Of a stretch of DNA of 64,000 bases, positions 6,737 to 14,209 are shown piece by piece. This DNA comes from Acidobacteria subdivision 2 bacterium RH1 MAG20 (lineage in GTDB: Bacteria; Acidobacteriota; Terriglobia; Terriglobales; Acidobacteriaceae). The notes under the pieces are model-generated. The model ran no database searches and was not told where the DNA came from. It was given only the letters and a program-made list of their open reading frames with translations. The position numbers and the translations under genes were made by a program. Where the stretch lies: NCBI GenBank assembly GCA_002197545.1, contig NFUO01000112.1:124001-188000 (forward strand), written 5' to 3'. Each line of letters starts with the position of its first letter. Position 1 is the stretch's first letter.

Positions 6737-9193
6737 CTAAATCTTCTGCACCCGATGCACGTCCCGCACTCCCGGGACTTTACGCAGATTCTGCACCAGC
6801 TTGTTCAAATGCCTTACATCCACCGTCTCCACCACAAAGTCCACCACCATCGTCCCTTCAGGGGTGGGCTTCGTATCCACGCTTCTAATATTCGTCCCAT
6901 CATCCGAGATGATCGCCGTAAACTCCTTCAACAGTCCCGGTCGATCGTCGCAAAGCACCGTCAGCTTCACCGGATAAGTCTGCGCCTTTGTCGTCCCTTC
7001 TTCATGCGGAGAAGGCGCCCACTCCACCTGAATCCGCCGGTCCGACTCATACAGCAGGTTCTGCACATTCGGACAACTCCGTGCATGGACCGCCACGCCC
7101 TTGCCCCGCGTGACATAGCCAATAATCTCCTCCCCGCGGATCGGATTACAACAGCGCGCGCGGTACACCAGCAGATCGTCCTGCCCTTCCACCTGCAGCG
7201 ACTCCGAGCCCTTGCCGAAGAAGACCTTCTTCACGGCGTCCGACATCTGCCCAATCGCACTGCCGACGACGCCTTCAGCCTGTGCCGGCTCCGCAGCCAT
7301 CGTCGATCCCGGCTCCAGCTTGTTCAGCACCTGCCGCGCCGAAAACTTCCCAAAGCCCACGCCGGCCAGCAACTCCGCCTGCGTTCCCAATCCATACTCG
7401 CCGGCGACCTTGTCGTAGTCCGTCTCATGGAACTTGCCCAGCGACAACTTGTACTTCCGCGCCTCGCGGTCCAGCAGTTTTTTGCCAATCTCAATCGCGC
7501 GCACCCGCTGCTGCTCATTCAGCCAGTGCTTGACCTTGTTCCGCGCCCGCGAGCTCTTCGTAAAGCTCAGCCAGTCGCGGCTCGGGGCGTGTCCTGTCTG
7601 CGTCGAAATCTCAACGATGTCGCCGTTGCGCAACCGCGTCCGCAGCGGAACGATGCGCCCATTCACCTTCGCCCCCACCGTCGTATTGCCGACCTCGGTG
7701 TGGATCGCATAGGCAAAATCCACCGGACTCGCATCCTTCGGCAGTACCACGACTTTGCCCTTTGGTGTAAAGGTGTAGACCTCCTCGGGGTACAGGTCGA
7801 TCTTCAGCGTCGACATGAACTCGTTGGGGTCGGGCATCTCGCGCTGCCACTCCATCAACTGCCGCATCCATGCCAGCCGCTGCTCGTCTTTCGACGTGAC
7901 GTTGTCGGAGGCCTTGTACTTCCAGTGCGCCGCAATGCCCTCTTCGGCGACGCGGTGCATGTCTTCGGTGCGAATCTGCACCTCGAACTGGTGCCCGCCC
8001 GGCGCAATCAGCGTCGTATGCAGCGATTGGTAGAGATTCGGCCGCGGCATCGCGATAAAGTCCTTGATCCGCCCCGGCACCGGACGCCAAATACTATGCA
8101 GCAACCCCAGCACCGCATAACAGTCCTGCACCGTCTGGCAGATCACCCGTACCGCCAGCAGGTCGTAAACCTGGTCCACCGGAATCTTCTGCGACTCCAG
8201 CTTCTGCTGAATTGAATAGAGTCGCTTGATCCGCCACTCCACCCGTCCCTGAAGATGATGTTCGCGCAGCTTCTCTTCCAGCTCCGTCACGATCCTCTGC
8301 AGAAACTCTTCGCCCGCCCCGCGCAGCGCATCGACCTCAGTAGAAACCTGCTCATACGCAAACGGATCGGTGTACCGAAACGCCAGGTCCTCTAGCTCTC
8401 CGCGTAGCTTACCCATCCCCAGCCGGTGCGCCAGCGGAGCGTAGATGTCCAGCGTCTCCCGCGCAATCTTCTGCTGTCTCTCCGGCTTCAGGTGCTCCAG
8501 CGTCCGCATATTATGCAGCCGGTCCGCCAGCTTGATGATGACCACGCGAACGTCCGTCACCATCGCCAGCAGCATCTTGCGAATGTTCTCCGCCTGATGG
8601 TCTTCGCGATTGGCGAACTTGATCTTGTCCAGCTTGGTGACGCCCTCGACGATGTGCGCTACCTGGTCCCCAAAGCGCTTGCCCAGCTCCGCCGAGGTGA
8701 CATCCGTATCTTCCACCGCATCATGCAGCAAACCCGCTGCAATCGCGGTTGAATCCATCTTCAGTTCGGCCAGCACCTGCCCGACTTCCAGCGGATGAAT
8801 AATGTACGGCTCACCCGAAGCCCGCTTCTGCCCCTCATGCTGCTGCAGCGAAAACGCCCACGCCTTGCGAATAATATCGAGGTCATCCGCCGGACGGTTC
8901 TCATGCACCGTCTCCAGCAACCGTTGAAACTTGGCGTCCACGGTCTCAATGGCCGCAGCGGAAGAACCTTCCAGATGCGAGGCCGAAGACTCATCCAGAT
9001 TCGACGCCTCCACCGGCGCGAGACCCATTTTACTCGCCCGTAAACCCGCATCCGAAGTATCCGTCGCATCCGCGACAGGAAGGGCCGCTTCCAGCTCCAT
9101 CCCTGTATCGGTTGTCTCCGGTGATTTCTTCGGTTCGTTTTGTGACCGCGGTTGCGGGCCAGCCTCCGAAGAGGCCGGATGAGCGGTGACCAT
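6737..9193 (-). CDS. rel: Bifunctional (p)ppGpp synthetase/hydrolase (Rel/SpoT family)
   Basis: This 818-residue cytoplasmic stringent-response enzyme makes and degrades (p)ppGpp. The order is as in long RSH proteins: an HD hydrolase domain with HDAVED at residues 157-162 (intact, so hydrolysis is expected); a synthetase domain with RIKDFIAMPRPNLYQSLHTT and EVQIRTEDMHRVAEEGIAAHW; a TGS domain (VVVLPKDASPVDFAYAIHTEVG); a zinc-finger-like CCNPIRGEEIIGYVTRGKG segment; and a C-terminal ACT domain ending VPGVRDVHRVQKI. The first ~80 residues are an acidic, Ser/Ala/Pro-rich extension with no relation to the family core. The true start could therefore be later than the ATG at 9193, although no better ribosome site was found. 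It is the only RSH gene in the window. Confidence 0.95.
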   Translation of the reverse strand: MVTAHPASSEAGPQPRSQNEPKKSPETTDTGMELEAALPVADATDTSDAGLRASKMGLAPVEASNLDESSASHLEGSSAAAIETVDAKFQRLLETVHENRPADDLDIIRKAWAFSLQQHEGQKRASGEPYIIHPLEVGQVLAELKMDSTAIAAGLLHDAVEDTDVTSAELGKRFGDQVAHIVEGVTKLDKIKFANREDHQAENIRKMLLAMVTDVRVVIIKLADRLHNMRTLEHLKPERQQKIARETLDIYAPLAHRLGMGKLRGELEDLAFRYTDPFAYEQVSTEVDALRGAGEEFLQRIVTELEEKLREHHLQGRVEWRIKRLYSIQQKLESQKIPVDQVYDLLAVRVICQTVQDCYAVLGLLHSIWRPVPGRIKDFIAMPRPNLYQSLHTTLIAPGGHQFEVQIRTEDMHRVAEEGIAAHWKYKASDNVTSKDEQRLAWMRQLMEWQREMPDPNEFMSTLKIDLYPEEVYTFTPKGKVVVLPKDASPVDFAYAIHTEVGNTTVGAKVNGRIVPLRTRLRNGDIVEISTQTGHAPSRDWLSFTKSSRARNKVKHWLNEQQRVRAIEIGKKLLDREARKYKLSLGKFHETDYDKVAGEYGLGTQAELLAGVGFGKFSARQVLNKLEPGSTMAAEPAQAEGVVGSAIGQMSDAVKKVFFGKGSESLQVEGQDDLLVYRARCCNPIRGEEIIGYVTRGKGVAVHARSCPNVQNLLYESDRRIQVEWAPSPHEEGTTKAQTYPVKLTVLCDDRPGLLKEFTAIISDDGTNIRSVDTKPTPEGTMVVDFVVETVDVRHLNKLVQNLRKVPGVRDVHRVQKI

Positions 9194-9257
9194 AGGACAT
9201 TATAGGCTGACCCGTCAAGTCCCACCACAAGCCTATAGAACACCATCCACAAACCGG

Positions 9258-9330
9258 GTGTCCTGAATCCCTATTGGTAACACCTAGAAACCGGGTGCCC
9301 CATGTCCCGCTTCTGGGACATGGGTTTCCA
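9258..9330. repeat. Intergenic hairpin element with repeated ACCGGGTG boxes
   Basis: Two direct AAACCGGGTG boxes (AAACCGGGTGTCC and AAACCGGGTGCCC) precede a perfect ten-base-pair hairpin, CCCATGTCCC, loop GCTTCT, GGGACATGGG, at 9299-9324. It lies between the rel start and the next gene's stop. There is no T-run, so it looks more like a REP-type element than a terminator. Confidence 0.5.
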
Positions 9331-9368
9331 CCACATCTGAGGAGTCGCGCTTGCATTCCGTCGCTTCC

Positions 9369-10031
9369 CTAATGCGGAGCAGCCGCCCCGTTCTGAGGAT
9401 TCTGTGGATTAGCTGGAGCAGTCGGAATAGCCTTCTTCTTCACAACCTTCTTGCGAGTCCTGTGCTTCACCGGCGGCGGAGGCGGACACACCACAGGAGC
9501 CGCCGGAGGCGGTATCGCTCGAATGGTCGCCTGCAGATCATGTACCTGCTTCTCCCTCGAAACCGCCGCAGCCTGCAACCGGTCGCCGAGAGCCCGCCGC
9601 CCATCCTCGAGCTTCGCCCTCGCCTCTTCCAGCGCCGCGCTCTGCTGGCTGGGAGCAGAAAGACTGCCTGCCTCTGAGACGCGTAGGAGCACATCGTACA
9701 GTGCCTCGATATTGCGATAGACCGGCAGCACCTGCGCAACCGAGTCAGGCGCTCTATCGGCGGCGGCAAGCAGCGGCGGCAAGGTCGTTTGCAGATCACG
9801 GCCGATGGAGCTGATGTTTGCAGCAGCTTCTTCGCGCTCGGCACCCGAAGCCTTCCACTTGTCCGGCCGCAACATGCCAAGCGTCTGCTGCAGGTTGTCG
9901 AGCGCAGGCTGCATGATCGCGGATGGAGTCTGCAATGGCTGCGCCGTTGCTGCCGGTACGTTGGCGGGCGCCTGTGCGGCGCACGCCGCGCAACAAGTCA
10001 GGACAAAGAGAGCCGGGGAAAAGAAGCGCAT
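9369..10031 (-). CDS. Secreted coiled-coil protein with basic, proline-rich tail, unknown function
   Basis: About 220 residues. The N-terminus MRFFSPALFVLTCCAACAAQA is a signal peptide. Residues ~40-175 are mostly helical, with heptad-like stretches (NLQQTLGMLRPDKW, EEARAKLEDGRRALGDRLQAAAVSREKQVHDLQATI). The C-terminus has a poly-Pro run, then KHRTRKKVVKKK and a Pro/Asn/Gln-rich end. I recognise no family. The basic patch could bind peptidoglycan-linked acids or nucleic acid, but nothing in the sequence decides this. The start is taken at the ATG at 10031. A GTG at 10046 would put five residues ahead of the signal. Confidence 0.7.
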   Translation of the reverse strand: MRFFSPALFVLTCCAACAAQAPANVPAATAQPLQTPSAIMQPALDNLQQTLGMLRPDKWKASGAEREEAAANISSIGRDLQTTLPPLLAAADRAPDSVAQVLPVYRNIEALYDVLLRVSEAGSLSAPSQQSAALEEARAKLEDGRRALGDRLQAAAVSREKQVHDLQATIRAIPPPAAPVVCPPPPPVKHRTRKKVVKKKAIPTAPANPQNPQNGAAAPH

Positions 10032-10154
10032 AACCGTCACTTTCACAGAGAAGTTTGTCAGAGTCCCATCCTCCCCACCTTAGTCGAGAGGGAACATCCG
10101 GTCTCTGGTTTGATGCTATCGAGGATACTTGCGTTCTGGCCTGTAGACGTAAAT

Positions 10155-10562
10155 TCAGAAGCGATGCACTCGCCCCCGAAGCCGATTAATCTCCCGCCGG
10201 TCCCGTTTCGACGGTCTCCCCTCGGTCACCGCCCCCTGGGCCATCATCGCCTTCCGCTCCTCCGCTGCCTTCAGCCGCAACTCACGGCTCTCTTCCGTCT
10301 CCCGATACAGAGTCTGCGCCACCGCCGCAGGCCCACGCACCTCGCCGGGGACCAGCACCTCCACCAGAAAGTCACCCGCTTCATTCTTCACCCGCAGCAT
10401 ATCGCCGACACGTACCTCGCGCGCCGCCTTGGCTCTTTGTCCGTTCGATTCAATTCTGCCTACGTCGCACGCATTCGAAGCCAGCGCCCGCGTCTTGAAG
10501 AATCTGGCAGCCCAAAGCCACTTGTCCATTCGCACACTGCTCATTGACCCATTTTCGTACAT
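10155..10562 (-). CDS. hslR: S4-domain RNA-binding protein (Hsp15/HslR-like)
   Basis: The 135-residue protein begins with an S4 domain: RMDKWLWAARFFKTRALASNACDVGRIESNGQ, then KAAREVRVGDMLRVKN. This is the pattern of Hsp15, which in E. coli binds free 50S subunits carrying nascent chains. The C-terminal third is charged (ETEESRELRLKAAEERKAMM, RPSKRDRREINRLRG), as in the family. Start: the ATG at 10562 is used, but ATGs at 10544 and 10529 are equally possible and closer to the family length. It stands alone between the secreted coiled-coil gene and a repeat element. Confidence 0.88.
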   Translation of the reverse strand: MYENGSMSSVRMDKWLWAARFFKTRALASNACDVGRIESNGQRAKAAREVRVGDMLRVKNEAGDFLVEVLVPGEVRGPAAVAQTLYRETEESRELRLKAAEERKAMMAQGAVTEGRPSKRDRREINRLRGRVHRF

Positions 10563-10593
10563 CGGACGGACGAGCGGAACTCTTCGCCAGTCT

Positions 10594-10740
10594 CTAAGCA
10601 GTTTTCGCAGATGCTATAAACTCCTCAAAAATGCGTGTCATTCTGAGCGCAGTCGAACGGGGAAGAACCCCCGTATTTCGTCTTTGCCTTTGCTGTTGTT
10701 TGTTCTTTGACTTTCTACACCCTCTCTGAAATTTGCTCTA
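10594..10740 (-). repeat. Repeat family A, copy 1 (inverted orientation)
   Basis: The copy runs from AAGCAGTTTT to TTGCTCTA, with the internal words GTCATTCTGAGCG, GAAGAACCCCCGTATTTCG and TTTGCTGTTG shared with the copies at 27237, 36718, 39969 and 47677 (opposite strand). Its last three bases provide the stop codon of the downstream-reading permease gene at 10738-10740. Its insertion may therefore have set the permease C-terminus. Confidence 0.75.
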
Positions 10741-13506
10741 CTCGTGCCGCAGCGCCTCCATCGGCTCCACGCGCGAAGCCCGCCGCGCCGGCCCAAATCC
10801 CGCCAGCATAGCAACCACCAGCAACAACACTCCAGCTCCGCCCAGAATCCATGGATCGTTCGCCGTCACTCCATACAGCATGGACTTCACATACTTGGTC
10901 AGCAGCAGCGCCCCACCCAGCCCCATCCCTATCCCAGCCAAAGCCAGCCACGAAGCCTCACCCAACACCATGCGCAGCATCTGCCCAGTCCGGGCTCCCA
11001 GCGCCATGCGAATCCCAATCTCGTTCGTCCGCCGAGCCACGTTGTAAGCCATCAACCCATAGATCCCGATACACGCCAACACCAGCGCCAGAAATCCAAA
11101 TCCCGCCGTCAACATCGCAAACAATCGCTGCTGCGAGATCGTAGCAACCATCTGCTGTTCCTGCGTTCTTGCATCGCGAATCGGCAGGTCTTTATCGATA
11201 TCCGTTACAGCTTTGCGAATCACCGGCATGATCGCCGCACTGGGAACCGAGGTCTTCACCGCGTACGTCATCATCGGCTCTTTTTTAGATTGTCTGTAAT
11301 CCCTGTAGATGGTCGGTGGCGGCTCACCCTGCAACTCGTCATAATGTGCATCGGCTGCAACCCCGATGATCTGATAAATGTCTTTATCGCCATTTCCCGA
11401 TGTAAAGGTCTTACCTACTGGATTTGCATTGGGATAAAACTTGTGCGCAATCTTCTCATTGATAATGGCGACCAGCGGCGAAGTCGATGTATCGGTCGGC
11501 CCAAAACTGCGTCCGTAGAGAATCGGAATCTGGTAGGTCTTAAAGAAGTCCTGACCAACGCCATTCTCCATAATGTTGTCGTAATTGTTCAGCTTTGGCT
11601 GGTCCGTCGGTTGAAAGCCGGTTGTTGAAATATAGTTTCCGAGAAGCGGATCTTCCACCAATGTAACCGACTGCACTCCGGGCAGCCCGGCCAGCCGCTC
11701 CTCGATACGCTCATGCAACTCCACATCTTTTGGCGCGGGATAGCGTAAACCCGGCACCTGAATCGCAAAAAGCTGTATATCCTTCGGATTGAGACCAAGC
11801 GGCGAGGAGTTCAGATTCATCAACGTGCGGGAAAACAGTCCCGCGCCCACCACCAACACCATCGAGAGCGCAACCTGTACAACCACGAGTACCTTGCCCC
11901 CAAGCCCCTTGCGTCGCCGTGTACTCGAGGTAGCTGCATCCTTCAGACTGGCGTTCACATTCGTGCGCGTAGCCTGCCATGCTGGCGCCAGGCCAAACAC
12001 GACCCCCGTCAGAATCGAGATTCCTGCCGTAAACGCGAAGATGTCGAGATTGAATCGACTGGTCAGCGGCGCGGGCCTCCACGAGGCGGAGAGCAGATTC
12101 GGAATCACGTTCCTCACCGCATAGCCCAGCGCAAAGCCCGCTAAACCTCCCAGAAAAGACAGCAGCAGAGTCTCTGTCAACACCTGCCGCAGCACGCGTC
12201 CGCGGGTTGCGCCCAGCGCCAGTCGCACCGACATCTCGCGCTGTCGTGCCGCCGAACGCGCCAGCAGCAGGTTCGCAAGGTTAGTGCACGCCAGAAGAAG
12301 CACAAAACCCGTAAGCCCCAGCAACACATACAGAGGCGACGCATACATCTGGTTCGCCATGCCCAACCCCTGGCTGCCCGGAGCAAGAATAAGCTTCGGC
12401 ATTTGTGCATCTTTTTGAACTGGCACGGTTGCGCGAATATCCTGACCCAGCCATACATTGAAGGCAGCGTTGGCCTTCTGTTCCGTGACTCCCGGCAAAG
12501 CACGGGCCATCAGTTGCACCCACCACAGTGTCTTGTTCGTCAGCAACGACTCTTCTCCCACCGGCCCGGGCAAAGTGCCGTTCAAAATCGTCGGTGCCAG
12601 ACTTAAAGGAAAAAAGATCTCGGGAGATATCTGCACACTCCCAGCGCCCGTAAATTCAGGAGGATTGATGCCGATAATCGTGACGGGAACCATGTTCAGA
12701 TTGATCGTCTTGCCGATAGCCTCCGGCGAGCGCCCGAAGAGCCGCGTCCACAGGCCATCGCTCAACACCGCCACAGCAGGCGCGCCGGGAACATCATCGC
12801 TCGGCGAAATTGCCCGGCCAAGCGTAGGACGTACTCCCATCTGCTGGTAGTAGTTTCCCGAGACCATCTCGGCCGAGACAACATCGGTATGGCCATCCAC
12901 TTTAATCGTCGGCGTGATTGGCCCATTAAGGTCCTTGAATGCAAAGACGTCTCCAACCACGGGATGCGCAAGGTTCTGCTGTCGCAGCAGTTGATAAACC
13001 GGATACGAATAGGAATTAAGCAGTGGCTTGCCATCGGCCCCCATGCTCTGCCCTCCCCAAAAGACATTTACAGGGCTTTGGTCGTTCTTTGATAGCTCAA
13101 ACAGCCGTAACTGCTCCGGATGCGGCACGGCCAGCTTATCCAGCAACACCCCCTTTGCCAGCGTAAAGATGATCGTGTTCGCTCCAATACCCAGCGCCAG
13201 CGAGCCTATAGCCACAGCCGTAAACCCCTTGCTCCGCCAAAGCATTCGCCATGCATAGCGCAGATCGCCGCTCAGCTCATCCATCCACCGCAGCCCCAGC
13301 GAAGCCCGAATCTCCGCCCGATGCGTCTCTACTCCGCCAAACTCTATTCGTGCCCGCCGCAGCGCCTCGGCATGAGTCAGCCCTTGGCGTTCAAGGTCCG
13401 CCGCTCGACTCTCCACATGAAACTGCAGCTCGTCCGAAATCTCATCCTCGTGCCGCGAGCGATGCAGCAGCGAATCCACATAAGAGCGAAGCTTCGCGAT
13501 CAACAT
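10738..13506 (-). CDS. Orphan MacB/FtsX-type permease of the acidobacterial ADOP family
   Basis: This 922-residue inner-membrane protein begins with ~80 soluble residues (LHRSRHEDEISDELQFHVESRAADLERQGLTHAEALRRARIEFGG), the signature N-terminal region of acidobacterial duplicated orphan permeases. Two MacB_PCD-FtsX halves follow. The first has a TM at ~95-120 (FTAVAIGSLALGIGANTIIF), a periplasmic domain and a TM bundle ending LARSAARQREMSVRLALGATRGRVLRQ. The second repeats this, ending RRTNEIGIRMALGARTGQML and two final TMs. No ATPase domain is present or adjacent, so how it is powered is unknown. It lies two bases after padR, and the GAGGAG ribosome site is inside padR's last codons. Translation is therefore coupled and expression is controlled by PadR. 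Confidence 0.93.
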   Translation of the reverse strand: MLIAKLRSYVDSLLHRSRHEDEISDELQFHVESRAADLERQGLTHAEALRRARIEFGGVETHRAEIRASLGLRWMDELSGDLRYAWRMLWRSKGFTAVAIGSLALGIGANTIIFTLAKGVLLDKLAVPHPEQLRLFELSKNDQSPVNVFWGGQSMGADGKPLLNSYSYPVYQLLRQQNLAHPVVGDVFAFKDLNGPITPTIKVDGHTDVVSAEMVSGNYYQQMGVRPTLGRAISPSDDVPGAPAVAVLSDGLWTRLFGRSPEAIGKTINLNMVPVTIIGINPPEFTGAGSVQISPEIFFPLSLAPTILNGTLPGPVGEESLLTNKTLWWVQLMARALPGVTEQKANAAFNVWLGQDIRATVPVQKDAQMPKLILAPGSQGLGMANQMYASPLYVLLGLTGFVLLLACTNLANLLLARSAARQREMSVRLALGATRGRVLRQVLTETLLLSFLGGLAGFALGYAVRNVIPNLLSASWRPAPLTSRFNLDIFAFTAGISILTGVVFGLAPAWQATRTNVNASLKDAATSSTRRRKGLGGKVLVVVQVALSMVLVVGAGLFSRTLMNLNSSPLGLNPKDIQLFAIQVPGLRYPAPKDVELHERIEERLAGLPGVQSVTLVEDPLLGNYISTTGFQPTDQPKLNNYDNIMENGVGQDFFKTYQIPILYGRSFGPTDTSTSPLVAIINEKIAHKFYPNANPVGKTFTSGNGDKDIYQIIGVAADAHYDELQGEPPPTIYRDYRQSKKEPMMTYAVKTSVPSAAIMPVIRKAVTDIDKDLPIRDARTQEQQMVATISQQRLFAMLTAGFGFLALVLACIGIYGLMAYNVARRTNEIGIRMALGARTGQMLRMVLGEASWLALAGIGMGLGGALLLTKYVKSMLYGVTANDPWILGGAGVLLLVVAMLAGFGPARRASRVEPMEALRHE

Positions 13507-13508
13507 GG

Positions 13509-13850
13509 CTAAATCTCCTCAGGCGTAACGCTCAGAATCCCGGCCATCAACGCCGCCATCCGGTTCCACTTCTCCGTCTCCGCCCGCAACTGCCTCTCAC
13601 CCGCAGCCGTCAGCCGGTAGAACTTGGCCTTGCGTTTGTTCTCGGACTCGCCCCACTCACTCGCAATGACCCCCTGGTGCTCCAGCCGGAATAACGCCGG
13701 ATACAGCGATCCCTGCTGAATCGCCAGTTGCTCACCCGAGATCTGCTGAATCCGCAGCAGCACCCCATACCCATGCAGCGGCCCCAGTGATACCGCCTTC
13801 AAAATCAGCATGTCCAGCGTTCCCTGCATTAAGTCGAGTTGGTCAGGCAT
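13509..13850 (-). CDS. PadR-family transcriptional regulator
   Basis: The 113-residue winged-helix repressor has the core MQGTLDMLILKAVSLGPLHGYGVLLRIQQISGEQLAIQQGSLYPALFRLEHQGVIASEW, typical of PadR N-terminal domains. The wing reads NKRKAKFYRLTAAGERQL and the short helix RAETEKWNRMAALMAGIL is for dimerisation. AGGAG sits seven bases before the ATG. It is first in a two-gene operon with the large permease, the arrangement seen again and again in Acidobacteriota. A dyad lies directly upstream (13861-13910), so it probably represses itself and the permease until an unknown ligand, perhaps a phenolic or antibiotic-like compound, binds. Confidence 0.95.
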   Translation of the reverse strand: MPDQLDLMQGTLDMLILKAVSLGPLHGYGVLLRIQQISGEQLAIQQGSLYPALFRLEHQGVIASEWGESENKRKAKFYRLTAAGERQLRAETEKWNRMAALMAGILSVTPEEI

Positions 13851-13860
13851 TCCGCATCTC

Positions 13861-13910
13861 CTAGATCGCCTAGGAGACAGTAACTCATCTCTCCTAGACT
13901 GTCAAGGAGA
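13861..13910. promoter_or_regulatory. Probable PadR operator: nested inverted repeats upstream of padR
   Basis: CTAGGAGA (13870-13877) and TCTCCTAG (13890-13897) form a perfect inverted repeat. A second pair, GACAGT (13876-13881) and ACTGTC (13898-13903), is offset by six to eight bases. A further AAGGAGA follows at 13904. The block starts ten bases before the padR ATG and has the arrangement expected for a self-repressing PadR dimer, possibly two dimers. Confidence 0.7.
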
Positions 13911-14021
13911 ATATCCTCCCATCTCCTCCTGTCAAATCCAGAATCCACCTAATTGAAAGAAAACAAACAAGATAAGCATGTGCCGATTAGCTCCATCCAA
14001 CCCGCTAGAATAGAAATAGTA

Positions 14022-14056
14022 GAGAAAAAACAAGGCCCAGCAGACAGCGCTGGGCC
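14022..14056 (-). terminator. Intrinsic terminator downstream of acnA
   Basis: On the minus strand GGCCCAGC, a seven-base loop, GCTGGGCC and then TTGTTTTTT form a GC-rich stem with a T-run, about 150 bases after the aconitase stop. The same stem, preceded by GAGTTAG, recurs at 24107-24128, so it also belongs to the repeat described at 14022-14185. Confidence 0.8.
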
Positions 14057-14185
14057 TAACTCGTTTAGAAAGAAGACTTTGACTATAAAGTATCTGGAAA
14101 GAAGACTTTACACTTAGCCATTCAGCGTAAACTATTGTATCCAAAGACTTTACAGAAGGTATCAGTGAGGGGGGGTATCCCCCAG
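14022..14185 (-). repeat. Dispersed element F, intact copy downstream of acnA
   Basis: The element comprises a GGGGGGTATCCCCC hairpin (14168-14182), AAAGACTTTAC words repeated three times (for example GAAAGAAGACTTT at about 14069 and 14098), CAGCGTAAA, and the GGCCCAGC/GCTGGGCC stem. The same order of words appears split around the mobile element: CCCGGGTACTTCAGCGTAAAATCTT at 21777-21800 and GAGTTAGGCCCAGC at 24101-24114. This stretch holds no convincing gene. Confidence 0.5.
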
Positions 14186-14209
14186 AAAAGGGAACTACAC
14201 AACAATCCG

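Noticed and set aside
13932..14144. Minus-strand 70-residue hydrophobic frame
   Set aside because: It runs through the acnA terminator stem and the element F words. Its composition reflects the T-rich strand and there is no ribosome site.
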